A stretch of DNA of 36,867 nucleotides, from the NCBI GenBank assembly GCA_021731625.1, contig JAKFXC010000085.1, positions 1 through 36,867 on the forward strand, in the 5' to 3' direction. Under the pieces are notes generated by a model. That model made no database searches. It was not told the origin of the DNA and was given only the letters and a program-made list of their open reading frames with translations. This stretch comes from Candidatus Omnitrophota bacterium. Lineage in GTDB: Bacteria > Omnitrophota > Gorgyraeia > Zapsychrales > Fredricksoniimonadaceae. Made by a program: the position numbers and the translations under genes. Shown here piece by piece: positions 7,285 through 16,025 of this stretch (the stretch's first letter is position 1; each line of letters opens with the position of its first letter).

Positions 7285-7805
7285 CAATACTGGATGATGG
7301 AATGGATCGGCAAATCTTTGAGTTTGTCTTTGCCTTTGAGAAATTGCAGTTCAATGAGGAAAGCGACCCCGACGACCGTGGCGTTCAAATGCTTCAAAAG
7401 ATCTACGACGGCCTTGATGGTGCCGCCGGTGGCCAGCAGATCATCGACAACCAAAACGCGGGCCCCCTTGTGCAAGGCATCTTCGTGAATCTCCAGGGTG
7501 TCGCTGCCGTATTCCAATTGATAGGTGACGCTCTTGGTTTTATAAGGCAATTTTCCTTTTTTACGGATGGGGATAAACCCGACGCCCAGCCGGTACGCCA
7601 ACGCCGCGCCAAAAATAAACCCGCGCGCTTCCACCCCCACCACATAGTCCAGGCGGTCGCGCTCATATTTGTCGCCCAGCACATCAATAGATTTCTTGAA
7701 AGCGTTCTTGTTCTTGAGCAACGTGGAAATGTCTTTAAAAATAATGCCTTCTTTGGGGAAATTGGGAACGTCGCGGATGTGTTGTTTCAATTCTTCAAGT
7801 CTCAT
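7284..7805 (-). CDS. apt: Adenine phosphoribosyltransferase
   Basis: 173 residues, the usual Apt length. It opens LKQHIRDVPNFPKEGIIFKD, has the Apt-specific GVEARGFIFGAALA, the flexible-loop region RKKGKLPYKT, and the PRPP loop VLVVDDLLATGGT (residues ~118-130). It salvages adenine to AMP in the cytosol. The ATG overlaps the upstream sensor gene's stop by 4 bp and its own TGA shares one base with the next ATG, so the four genes are translationally coupled. Confidence 0.96.
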   Translation of the reverse strand: MRLEELKQHIRDVPNFPKEGIIFKDISTLLKNKNAFKKSIDVLGDKYERDRLDYVVGVEARGFIFGAALAYRLGVGFIPIRKKGKLPYKTKSVTYQLEYGSDTLEIHEDALHKGARVLVVDDLLATGGTIKAVVDLLKHLNATVVGVAFLIELQFLKGKDKLKDLPIHSIIQY

Positions 7806-8665
7806 GACAGGGAGCCTCCCATGGACTCTGCCTTGATCAAACTGGCCTGCAAGAGTTCCTTGACGGGAAGCCGGGCCTTGCCATGGCTGATTTGGTAGAG
7901 CATCTCCATGCCCAAACGCCCCATCTCAACCAAGGGCTGCGCCACCGTGGCTAATTTCACCGACGAGTGCACATTGATGGGGTTATCGTCAAAGCCGCAA
8001 ATGGCCAAATCCTGGGGCACGCGGATTTTCTTTAACCGGGCCACGTCCATGATTTCCAAGGCCATCACATCTGAGGCGGCAAAGATCGCCGTGGGACGCT
8101 CTTTGAGTTTCAGCAATTCCTGTGCGGCCTGGCGGGCCGGCGTCCTTAAAAACCCGCCGACGCGGACATAACTCTTTTCCACGGGCAAATTATTTTTCTT
8201 GAGCGAATCATAATACCCCGCCAAACGCACCTGGCCGGCCTGGGTCGAGAGGTCCCCCGCCACCGTGGCAATTTTGGTGTGGCCCAATTTAATAAACTCG
8301 TCCACGACCTGCACCGCGGCCTTGTAATTGTTGATGGCAATGTAGTTGATCGGCTCCTGGATGATGTTGTTTAAGACCAGCGCCGGCATGCCGCGATTGA
8401 TCGCTTTTTTGACCATGCTCAAATCATTGTCGATGTCGGAAAATAAAATGCCGTCGACATGTTTGCGGTCAAGCAGGGTGGCGTCCAACCATGAGGCATG
8501 GTTGCTGCGATCGGTGATATGGATCAAAATGTCGACATTCAAACGGGAGGCGGCAAGGTTGACGCCTTTGGTGATTTCACCGGTATAAAAGGCGTGGAAA
8601 ATATCTTCGAAACGGGGCAGGATCAACACATAGATGGGTTTTCGTTTAAGGCGTGCAACGCTCAT
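7802..8665 (-). CDS. LacI-type ligand-binding domain protein without DNA-binding domain
   Basis: 287 residues that match the periplasmic-binding-protein-like sensor half of LacI/GalR regulators: YVLILPRFEDIFHAFYTGEITKG, HVDGILFSDID, KLGHTKIATVAGD, RPTAIFAASDVMALEIMDVA, DLAICGFDDNPI. The ~55-residue N-terminal helix-turn-helix and hinge are missing and there is no signal peptide, so it should be a cytosolic ligand-binding protein or a regulator acting through a partner. Both ends overlap neighbours by 4 bp, so a lost upstream HTH exon is not hidden here. The ligand is unknown; co-transcription with apt would fit a purine but proves nothing. Confidence 0.8.
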   Translation of the reverse strand: MSVARLKRKPIYVLILPRFEDIFHAFYTGEITKGVNLAASRLNVDILIHITDRSNHASWLDATLLDRKHVDGILFSDIDNDLSMVKKAINRGMPALVLNNIIQEPINYIAINNYKAAVQVVDEFIKLGHTKIATVAGDLSTQAGQVRLAGYYDSLKKNNLPVEKSYVRVGGFLRTPARQAAQELLKLKERPTAIFAASDVMALEIMDVARLKKIRVPQDLAICGFDDNPINVHSSVKLATVAQPLVEMGRLGMEMLYQISHGKARLPVKELLQASLIKAESMGGSLS

Positions 8666-9483
8666 GACGCCCGGCCCCCTTCTTTCTCCTGCAAGTCCCG
8701 CTTAAGTTTCTGGATCGCCAATTCTTCGATCTGGCGGACCCGTTCGCGGGAAATGCCCATTTTTTTGGCAATTTCGGACAGGGTGTATTGGGTGCCGTCG
8801 GGAGCAAGACCAAAACGCATCTCAATGATGATGCGCTCGCGTTCATCCAAACTGTCTAAGATGGCCCGGGCCCGTTCTTTGTTTAAGAACAATTCCACCG
8901 ACTCGTCCGGCGCCACCATGCTCTCATCTTCAATAACATCCTTAAACATGCCGTCCCCCTCTTCTCCCAAGGGCGCGTCCAAACTCGACATTTTGGTGAT
9001 GGCGGTCTCGAGTTCTCGCACCCGCTCGAGGGTGACTTTCAACCTTTTGGCGATTTCCTGGGTGCTGGGGCGGTGGCGCAGATGCTGGGTCAACTTCTCG
9101 ACCACCTTACGGTATTTCATGATCTCTTCATTGAGGTACACGGGCACGCGGATCATGTGGCCCTGGTCGATGATGGCCCGGGAAATGCCCTGTTTGATCC
9201 ACCAGGCGGCGTAGGTGGAGAACCGGAACCCCTTTTCAGGGTCGAATTTATCGACCCCGCGCATGAGGCCGATATTGCCCTCTTCGATCAAATCACTTAA
9301 AGAAATCCCCAGATTCGTGTAACGTTTGGCAATGCTGATAACCAAACGTAAATTGGACCGGATCATGGTTTCCCGGGCGGACTTGTCCCCTTTTTTGATG
9401 CGGCGGGCCAGGTCCACCTCCTGCTGCGCGGTCAGCAGGGGGATGTCTTTGATTTCTTTAAGGTAAACTTTAAACGGATCCAT
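8662..9483 (-). CDS. RpoD-type sigma-70 factor (group 1/2, short form)
   Basis: 273 residues. Region 1.2 starts at once (MDPFKVYLKEIKDIPLL), followed by region 2 (NLRLVISIAKRYTNLG, LIEEGNIGLMRGVDKFD, FSTYAAWWIKQGISRAI), region 3 and a region 4 helix-turn-helix (TLSEIAKKMGISRERVRQIE). It has no region 1.1 and no large spacer, so it is shorter than a typical housekeeping RpoD and could be the primary factor of a small-sigma type or an RpoS/SigB-like alternative factor. It directs RNA polymerase to -35/-10 promoters. It starts 12 bases after ppdK and is coupled to the sensor gene by a 4-bp overlap. Confidence 0.93.
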   Translation of the reverse strand: MDPFKVYLKEIKDIPLLTAQQEVDLARRIKKGDKSARETMIRSNLRLVISIAKRYTNLGISLSDLIEEGNIGLMRGVDKFDPEKGFRFSTYAAWWIKQGISRAIIDQGHMIRVPVYLNEEIMKYRKVVEKLTQHLRHRPSTQEIAKRLKVTLERVRELETAITKMSSLDAPLGEEGDGMFKDVIEDESMVAPDESVELFLNKERARAILDSLDERERIIIEMRFGLAPDGTQYTLSEIAKKMGISRERVRQIEELAIQKLKRDLQEKEGGRAS

Positions 9484-9495
9484 GAATGATCGTCT

Positions 9496-12279
9496 TTATT
9501 TTCCTTTTTTGCGTTTGGCGCCCGAGGACTTCGCCTCCAAAGCGGCGTGCGCCGCGGCCAAACGGGCAATCGGCACGCGGTAGGGTGAGCAGGACACATA
9601 ATCCATGCCGATACGGCAACAAAACTTGACGCTGTCCATTTCGCCACCGTGTTCCCCGCAAATCCCTATTTTCATGTTTTTACGGGTGGCGCGTCCTCGA
9701 TCAATGCCCCACTTGACCAAAAGGCCAACGCCATCCTGGTCCAAACTTTGGAACGGATCATCTTTGAGTATGCCTTTGCCGCCGTCTTTCTCGGTGGCGA
9801 CATAGGTCGGCAAAAAGCGCCCGGCATCGTCGCGCGATAGCCCCAAGGTCATTTGGGTCAGATCGTTGGTCCCGAAGCTGAAAAACTCCGCCACTTCCGC
9901 CAATTGGTCGGCCAACAGTGCGGCGCGGGGAATTTCAATCATGGTGCCGACTAAGTAAGGCAATTTGACGCCGGCTTGTTTGATTAAGTGATCAGCCACT
10001 TTGCGGGTTTGAACGTCCAATACTCTAAGCTCTTTTTTATCGATCGTCAATGGATGCATGATTTCCGGCAAGACCTTGATCCCGCTCTTGACACACGTAA
10101 TCGCCGCATCGATGATGGCGGTGATTTGCATGTCCAGGATTTCGGGATAGGTGATGCACAAACGGCAGCCGCGGTGACCAAGCATGGGGTTGGACTCATG
10201 CAGCTGCTCGCAGCGGTGTCTGATTTTCTCCGGGGATATGCCGGTGATTTTGCTGAGTTTCTCGACGCCGGCATTGTCTTTGGGCGTAAACTCATGCAGC
10301 GGCGGGTCGATCAAACGGATGGTGACCGGTTTGCCGTTCATGGCCTTGAAAATGCCGATAAAATCATCCCGCTGGAACGGAAGCAATTTTGCCAAGGCCA
10401 CCTTCCGGCTTTCCAAGGTCTCCGCCACAATCATCTCCTGGATCGCCAGCCGGCGTTCCTCGGTATCAAAAAACATATGCTCGGTGCGGCAGAGGCCGAT
10501 GCCTTCGGCGCCCATTTTGATGCCGTTGGCCGCGTCGTAAGGGGTATCGGCATTGGTGCGCACCTTGATGGTGCGCAGTTCATCCGCCCATTTCATAAGA
10601 CTATAGTAGCTCTCCGGCAACTCCGGTTCTTTCAGCTGCAGATCGCCCGCATAGATCTCACCGGCAGAACCATCCAACGTGAGGTACTCGCCTTGCTTGA
10701 TGGTTTTGCCGTTGACCGTCATGGATTTCGCTTCGTAATTGATGTTTAGCGCTTCGCAACCAACGATGCAGCATTTGCCCCAACCGCGGGCGACCACGGC
10801 GGCGTGGGATGTTTTCCCGCCGGTGGCTGTCAAAATCCCTTTGGCCGCGTGCATGCCCCCCACATCTTCGGGGCTGGTTTCCTTGCGCACCAAAATCACC
10901 CGCTCGTTCTTGGCCGCCATTTTTTCCGCTTCCGCGGCGGTAAAATACACTTTGCCGGCGGCAGCACCGGGAACGGCATTGATGCCCTCGCCCAATTTGA
11001 TTTGCTTAAGCTGCTGTGGCGTGATTTTGCTGGTGTCGATGACTGGGTAAAACAGGCGTTCGATGTCATCCGATTTGATGCGCTTGACCGCTTCGGCTTT
11101 GCCAAGGGTGGGCTTGACCGCTTGCGCGGCCCATCGCTGGGGAAGGTAGCCTTTCTTCTGCAGGTTCTTGGCCTCCGCTTTGCTTAAGAGCGGCTGAGTG
11201 GCCTGGTCTAGCGCAATGCGGAAGGCAGCGGCCGGCGAACGTTTGCCGGTGCGGCACTGCAGCATATAGAGCACTTCATCCTCCACGGTAAATTCCAGGT
11301 CTTGCATTTCTTTGTAGTTGCACTCTAAGATCGCCCGCACGGCGCAGAGCTGGTCATACACCCTGGGCATTTTATCCTGTAAGGTATCAAGTTTAAGCGG
11401 GGTGCGGATGCCGGCCACCACGTCCTCGCCCTGGGCATTGATCAAATAGTCGCCGTAAAATAGGTTCTCGCCGGTGTTGGGGTCGCGGGTAAAACACACG
11501 CCGGTGCCGCTGTTGTCGCCTTTGTTGCCAAAGACCATCTGCACCACGTTGACCGCGGTGCCTTTAAGGTCGGTGATTTTCTCCACCCGGCGGTAGGTAA
11601 TGGCCTTTTCCGCTTCCCAACTGTTAAAGACCGCCATGACCGCGCCCCACAATTGTGCCCAGGGGTCTTGGGGAAAGTCTTGTTTTTTGTGCATCTTATA
11701 AAAAGCCTTGAATTGATCGCAGAGGTGTTTGAGTTTGTCGGCGGGAATTTCCGGGTCGTTCTTGATGCCGAGCTCATGTTTTAAGGTGTGCAACATATCT
11801 TCCATCGGTTGTTTGGAAAGCCCCATCGCCGTGCTGGCGTACATCTGGATAAACCGTCGGTAAGCGTCATAAGCAAAACGCGGGTTGCCGGTCTTTTTGG
11901 CCAGGCCCTCGACGCTTCTGTCATTGAGCCCCAGATTTAGAATGGTCTCGAGCATGCCGGGCATGGAACGGGCAGCACCGGAGCGCACCGAAACAAGCAA
12001 GGGGTCGTTGGGGTCGCCCAATTTCTTGCCGGTCACTTTTTCTAACTTGCCGACCGCCTCGCGGATTTCTTTTTCCAGACCGGCGGGCAATTTGCGGCCA
12101 AGTTTATAATACTCCTCGCAGGTTTGAATGGTGATGGTAAAACCTCCGGGGACAGGGATGCCGATGGAGGTCATTTCCATCAGTCCCACACCTTTGCCGC
12201 CTAAAACGTCTTTGGTGAGTTCTGCGCCTTTAGCTTCCGCTTTACCGGCCCCGAAAAAATACACATGCTTTTTTGCCAT
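9496..12279 (-). CDS. ppdK: Pyruvate, phosphate dikinase
   Basis: 927 residues. It has the N-terminal nucleotide-binding domain (GGKGVGLMEMTSIGIPVPGGFT; SVRSGAARSMPGMLETILNLG), the phosphohistidine domain TGGKTSHAAVVARGWG with catalytic His at ~492, and the C-terminal PEP/pyruvate barrel (MLGHRGCRL, SFGTNDLTQMTLGLSRDD, CGEHGG with the active-site Cys). It interconverts pyruvate + ATP + Pi and PEP + AMP + PPi, allowing PPi-linked glycolysis or gluconeogenesis. It is longer than the common ~875 residues: about 40 extra residues lie between the ATP-grasp part and the His domain (~370-430), and there is a Lys-rich tail. GAAAGGG precedes the ATG. It is co-oriented downstream of glyQS. Confidence 0.97.
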   Translation of the reverse strand: MAKKHVYFFGAGKAEAKGAELTKDVLGGKGVGLMEMTSIGIPVPGGFTITIQTCEEYYKLGRKLPAGLEKEIREAVGKLEKVTGKKLGDPNDPLLVSVRSGAARSMPGMLETILNLGLNDRSVEGLAKKTGNPRFAYDAYRRFIQMYASTAMGLSKQPMEDMLHTLKHELGIKNDPEIPADKLKHLCDQFKAFYKMHKKQDFPQDPWAQLWGAVMAVFNSWEAEKAITYRRVEKITDLKGTAVNVVQMVFGNKGDNSGTGVCFTRDPNTGENLFYGDYLINAQGEDVVAGIRTPLKLDTLQDKMPRVYDQLCAVRAILECNYKEMQDLEFTVEDEVLYMLQCRTGKRSPAAAFRIALDQATQPLLSKAEAKNLQKKGYLPQRWAAQAVKPTLGKAEAVKRIKSDDIERLFYPVIDTSKITPQQLKQIKLGEGINAVPGAAAGKVYFTAAEAEKMAAKNERVILVRKETSPEDVGGMHAAKGILTATGGKTSHAAVVARGWGKCCIVGCEALNINYEAKSMTVNGKTIKQGEYLTLDGSAGEIYAGDLQLKEPELPESYYSLMKWADELRTIKVRTNADTPYDAANGIKMGAEGIGLCRTEHMFFDTEERRLAIQEMIVAETLESRKVALAKLLPFQRDDFIGIFKAMNGKPVTIRLIDPPLHEFTPKDNAGVEKLSKITGISPEKIRHRCEQLHESNPMLGHRGCRLCITYPEILDMQITAIIDAAITCVKSGIKVLPEIMHPLTIDKKELRVLDVQTRKVADHLIKQAGVKLPYLVGTMIEIPRAALLADQLAEVAEFFSFGTNDLTQMTLGLSRDDAGRFLPTYVATEKDGGKGILKDDPFQSLDQDGVGLLVKWGIDRGRATRKNMKIGICGEHGGEMDSVKFCCRIGMDYVSCSPYRVPIARLAAAHAALEAKSSGAKRKKGK

Positions 12280-12295
12280 TGCTGCTTCCCTTTCT

Positions 12296-12326
12296 AAATA
12301 GGGGCCAGCCCCCTATTTTTAGCCCC
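12296..12326. repeat. Family 2 palindromic element, short copy
   Basis: AAATAGGGG and CCCCTATTT form a perfect 9-bp stem around CCAGC; a second AGCCCCCTATTTTTT follows and runs into the glyQS stop. It shares the core GGGCCAGCCCCCTATT with the elements at 19633 and 29292. It fills the glyQS-ppdK junction, so it could attenuate or separate the two genes. Confidence 0.7.
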
Positions 12327-13637
12327 CTATTTTTTGATTTTGTCCTTCACATACCCGTCCAAACGGTCGAGGAGGATCCGTTCCTGCTGCATGGTGTCGC
12401 GGTCACGCACCGTGACCTGCCGGTCTTCTAAGGATTGCACATCGACGGTGATGCATAAGGCCGTGCCCACTTCATCCTGGCGGCGGTATAACTTCCCGAT
12501 GGCAGCTGTATCATCATACACGCAAAAGAAGTCTTTTTGAAGGCCGGTCTTTATTTTCTTGGCCAGTTCAACGATGCCGTCGTTTTTCTTAAGCAACGGC
12601 AGGACCGCGGCCTTAATCGGGGCCAACTTGGGATGAAATTTCATCACCACCCGGGTGTCGTCCTTGACCGGTTCTTCATGGTACGCATCCACCAAAAATG
12701 CCAAGGTGGCCCGGTCGCACCCGCCGGAGGGTTCAATGACATGCGGATAAAATTTTTCCTGGGTCATTTGGTCGTGGTAATGCAATTCCTTCCCGGAAAA
12801 CTGGGCATGCTGTTTCAAATCATAGTCCCCCCGGTTGGCAACGCCCTCCAGCTCCGACCAGCCAAATGGAAACAAATATTCGATGTCGGTGCACCCGGCA
12901 GCATAATGGGCCAATTCGTCTTTATCATGCTCCCGTAAACGTAAATTGGCCGTGCGCATCCCTAAATTAAGATACCAATCATGCCGGGCCTTGATCCATT
13001 CCTGATACCATTGCCCAGCCTCCGCTGGCCGGCAGAAATATTCGATTTCCATTTGCTCAAATTCTCTGGTGCGAAAGGTAAAATTCCCAGGGGTGATTTC
13101 ATTGCGGAACGACTTGCCGATCTGCGCGATCCCGAAAGGCAATTTGCGGTGGGTGGCGTCCAGGACGTTTGCAAAATTGACGAAAATCCCTTGCGCGGTT
13201 TCCGGACGCAAATAGGCCACCGACGACGAGTCCTCCATCGCACCGATATTGGTTTTGAGCATTAAATTAAACGGGCGTGGCTCGGAAAAAGAGGTGTTCC
13301 CACATTGCGGGCATTTGCCTTTGATGAGCAGGTCTTGGCGCAGGCGCTTGTTGCATTTCTTGCATTCGACCAGCATGTCGGCAAAATTACCCACATGGCC
13401 GGACGCTTCCCAGGTGCGCGGATGCATAAGGATGGCGGCATCCAAACCCACCACGTCATTGCGCTGGTGCACCACGGCCTGCCACCAGGCCTCTTTGACG
13501 TTGCGTTTAAGCTCCGCCCCCAAAGGACCGTAGTCCCAAGCGCCGTTTAAACCACCGTATATTTCAGAGGATTGGAAAATAAAACCACGCCGCTTGCAGA
13601 GGGCGACGACTTTGTCCATCAGATTAGCTTCCAGCAT
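12327..13637 (-). CDS. glyQS: Glycyl-tRNA synthetase, single-chain (alpha2) type
   Basis: 436 residues of the dimeric class II enzyme rather than the bacterial alpha/beta form. It has the starting motif CKRRGFIFQSSEIYGGLNG, a zinc-like four-Cys insert (CKKC...CPQC, residues ~92-116), motif 2 FRNEITPGNFTFRTREFEQME, the ATP-site motif PSGGCDRATLAFLVDAY and a C-terminal anticodon-binding domain. It charges tRNA-Gly. The ATG at 13637 follows a -10 box by 11 bases; MDKV six codons later is an alternative start. The neighbouring family 2 element overlaps its TAG. Confidence 0.96.
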   Translation of the reverse strand: MLEANLMDKVVALCKRRGFIFQSSEIYGGLNGAWDYGPLGAELKRNVKEAWWQAVVHQRNDVVGLDAAILMHPRTWEASGHVGNFADMLVECKKCNKRLRQDLLIKGKCPQCGNTSFSEPRPFNLMLKTNIGAMEDSSSVAYLRPETAQGIFVNFANVLDATHRKLPFGIAQIGKSFRNEITPGNFTFRTREFEQMEIEYFCRPAEAGQWYQEWIKARHDWYLNLGMRTANLRLREHDKDELAHYAAGCTDIEYLFPFGWSELEGVANRGDYDLKQHAQFSGKELHYHDQMTQEKFYPHVIEPSGGCDRATLAFLVDAYHEEPVKDDTRVVMKFHPKLAPIKAAVLPLLKKNDGIVELAKKIKTGLQKDFFCVYDDTAAIGKLYRRQDEVGTALCITVDVQSLEDRQVTVRDRDTMQQERILLDRLDGYVKDKIKK

Positions 13638-13648
13638 AGGAGTTGGTT

Positions 13649-13677
13649 ATTTTAGCCAAAACCCGTCTAAAAAGCAA
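13649..13677 (-). promoter_or_regulatory. Probable glyQS promoter
   Basis: On the minus strand, TTGCTT (13672-13677), 17 bases, TAAAAT (13649-13654). The -10 is good, the -35 weak. Only 11 bases lie between the -10 and the ATG, so the leader would be about 4-5 nt. Confidence 0.4.
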
Positions 13678-13700
13678 GGCGATTGTCGTCTATGATAGGT

Positions 13701-16025
13701 TTATAAGCCAGCCACTTGGGGCTGGTCCTGGGCAGGAATTAATCCCAAAAAACCACGCAGGTCGTGTAAGGGCTGAATGTTGATGATCAGCGGTGTGACG
13801 CCGGCAGCATTGGACCACTCGGCGAGCAGGGCCGGATCGGCTTTAAATTTTATTTCCCGGCCGGAGTTTTGCAGTTCAAAATTCATCTTCCCGGGTTGGA
13901 AGTCGATACCGCCGGGGGCCATGGCGCTGTCTTGAAGCAGTTTCGCTAAGTAGTCCACCCTGGATTTATCAAATCGAATCAGCGGCGGTCTCCGCAGAGT
14001 CCGTGGCTGGATCTGTGCCCACACATCATTAGAGAACTCACCAGAGGCGATGTAGTCCTGCAGTTCTTTTGAAATTTTAGCCAGCTGCGAAACGCCCTTA
14101 AGATGCTGGCGGATCCGTCGGCCGTTGGGGAAATTCAAAAAATCCTGCCAGGCCGTGAGCATAGACAACGCTTCTTCCAACGGCGGCCTCGGCTCCACCA
14201 CAATGTTCTCATCCTTGTCCATTCTCCAATGCCTTGAAAAGGTAATGCCGCTGGAACGCTGGGTGTACAATCCATGGGGCGAAGAACGCAGCTCTTGCTG
14301 CAGCATTTCCATCAATCCCTCTTCGCCGGCGGTGACGGAAAACCCCAAAGCATTGGAAGCAAATTTTTCCGGCTCCCGGACATATTCCTGTTTAAGACGT
14401 TCGACATCTTGGTGAGCATTGATGATTCTGGCGGCTTCCTGCCTTAACCAGGCAACGTTAGCTTCCGGAATGGCCGTGTTGAGATTAATAAATTCTCTGA
14501 GCCACCCCCCATACTCGGCCCAGGCGCTTCCGACGGTAAATTGATCTCCGTTTAGAAGCAATGGGAACAGCAGCCCATGAAGCTGTATTTCTCCCTCCTC
14601 CTTAAAGGGGTCCTTCATCGCCACATGCAAATGGATCCACATGCTGCCATCGTCATGGCGACGGACATGGCTCTGCAATAACCTAAATTCTTCCAACCGG
14701 ACCAATCTGGCGGTAGCCAGGTCTGGCTTCCCCAATAGTTTTTCGAGGATGGCCGTCACATTCTGCTTCGTAGACACTACGGCGCGGTCGGAAGGCAATG
14801 CGAGCAAACGGCCGCCCTCGACAGAAACAGATTTTTCGTCCCCGGCGGCCTCCAGAACCACCCGGTGGATCATGGCCAAATCGGTGTGGATTTCCACCAA
14901 TCCTTCTGCCTGCAGCGGGGATTGCAACGTGGCCGGCCTGACGATCATGGCCTTCTGCGGATCCAGCGCCAATTTCAACCCGCCGGAAAAATACTTCCGG
15001 GGAATGATTTTATGCGTGAGCGGGTCCACCTCTTCTTTGATGTAGTTGTAAGCCCCTCTCTTGAAGGTCGCCAAGTATTGCTCATAAATTTTCTGCTTTT
15101 CCTGGGGATCCATGATTCCGGCGCCGGCGACTTTGTTCTTGTCGGCGTAAACCAGCGCTAAAATACTGTCTTTGATTTTCTTCTTATACCAGGTGGCCAG
15201 GATATGGCTGCTGTACATCTGACGCAGTTTGGCGAAATTCCGTCCTTCATTGACCTCTTTGGTGAGGGCCGGCAGGATAATTTCGCGCACGATTTTGTCC
15301 GGACCATGTTCTTTGTTGCGGTTGCGGTCCGCGGCCAGGTAGTCCTTCTCGAGCATGACTTTCAATTTGCTCTTGGTGACGAACGCCGTCCCCATGGCGG
15401 CATTTTCATACACCACCGCCTTTTCAGGGACGATCCAGACTTTGCTGTAGGCTTGAACCGCCAGGTTCGTGGTCTTGTATTTTTTACCTGCCTCGACGTA
15501 CACCCGTTTCCAGAATTGTTGGCCGATGTCATTTTCCGGGAAAAGCAAACTGGCCGTGACTTGCTTGAGCATGTAATCCTGGGCGAGCAAATCGCGGCCC
15601 AATTCGGTTTGGCCAAAGCTCTCTGGAACAATGCGGTGTTTTTCATACGGCGACAAATTGACCCAAAGGTCTTTGTCCGGGGTGGTGATCGAGGCCAGAA
15701 AATATTTGATGAGCTTGGTGGACTCGTCTTTCAGCACGTCATTGGAAGGGTTGGATTCCCCCTTGTCCAATACGAAATCCAGCCGAAAAGGATTATGAGG
15801 GTGAACTTTCAGGCCTCTTAACACCGGCGGTTCAAAAGCAAGGCTTAAATGGACCAACTGCTCGGAAACCGACGCCGAGGGCAAAGATAGTTCCTGGGCC
15901 TGGACCGCGGGTGCAAACCCCGGGCTGCCCAAAAAGATAATCACCACGATAAGGCGTATTGTACTTCTTAGATTGAGATACAGCACAATAAGCGAAGTGT
16001 ACCATTTATATATATATTTTTCCAA
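13701..16025 (-). CDS. Large exported protein, lineage-specific (Omnitrophota-type), unknown function
   Basis: 774 residues from a TTG start that overlaps rsmE by 20 bases; a GTG at 15986 is an alternative. A hydrophobic segment and an AVQA-like cleavage site (~residues 22-43) indicate export. Two blocks stand out: residues ~245-345 (IVREIILPALTKEVNEGRNF, LRQMYSSHILATWYKKKIKDS, IIPRKYFSGG) and the C-terminus (APGGIDFQPGKMNFELQNSG, LIINIQPLHDLRGFLGLI). I remember both as recurring in Omnitrophota proteins, in various combinations, but could not check. No enzymatic motif is visible. It is last in the long dtd-to-rsmE operon. Confidence 0.75.
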   Translation of the reverse strand: MEKYIYKWYTSLIVLYLNLRSTIRLIVVIIFLGSPGFAPAVQAQELSLPSASVSEQLVHLSLAFEPPVLRGLKVHPHNPFRLDFVLDKGESNPSNDVLKDESTKLIKYFLASITTPDKDLWVNLSPYEKHRIVPESFGQTELGRDLLAQDYMLKQVTASLLFPENDIGQQFWKRVYVEAGKKYKTTNLAVQAYSKVWIVPEKAVVYENAAMGTAFVTKSKLKVMLEKDYLAADRNRNKEHGPDKIVREIILPALTKEVNEGRNFAKLRQMYSSHILATWYKKKIKDSILALVYADKNKVAGAGIMDPQEKQKIYEQYLATFKRGAYNYIKEEVDPLTHKIIPRKYFSGGLKLALDPQKAMIVRPATLQSPLQAEGLVEIHTDLAMIHRVVLEAAGDEKSVSVEGGRLLALPSDRAVVSTKQNVTAILEKLLGKPDLATARLVRLEEFRLLQSHVRRHDDGSMWIHLHVAMKDPFKEEGEIQLHGLLFPLLLNGDQFTVGSAWAEYGGWLREFINLNTAIPEANVAWLRQEAARIINAHQDVERLKQEYVREPEKFASNALGFSVTAGEEGLMEMLQQELRSSPHGLYTQRSSGITFSRHWRMDKDENIVVEPRPPLEEALSMLTAWQDFLNFPNGRRIRQHLKGVSQLAKISKELQDYIASGEFSNDVWAQIQPRTLRRPPLIRFDKSRVDYLAKLLQDSAMAPGGIDFQPGKMNFELQNSGREIKFKADPALLAEWSNAAGVTPLIINIQPLHDLRGFLGLIPAQDQPQVAGL

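Noticed and set aside
9988-10749. 253-codon plus-strand ORF inside ppdK
   Set aside because: Exact antisense shadow of a conserved enzyme gene; no signal, domain or ribosome-binding site.
12296-12326. Plain intrinsic terminator of glyQS
   Set aside because: A hairpin with T-rich flank is present, but the sequence shares its core with two large inverted-repeat elements, so a repeat origin explains it better; it may still terminate.
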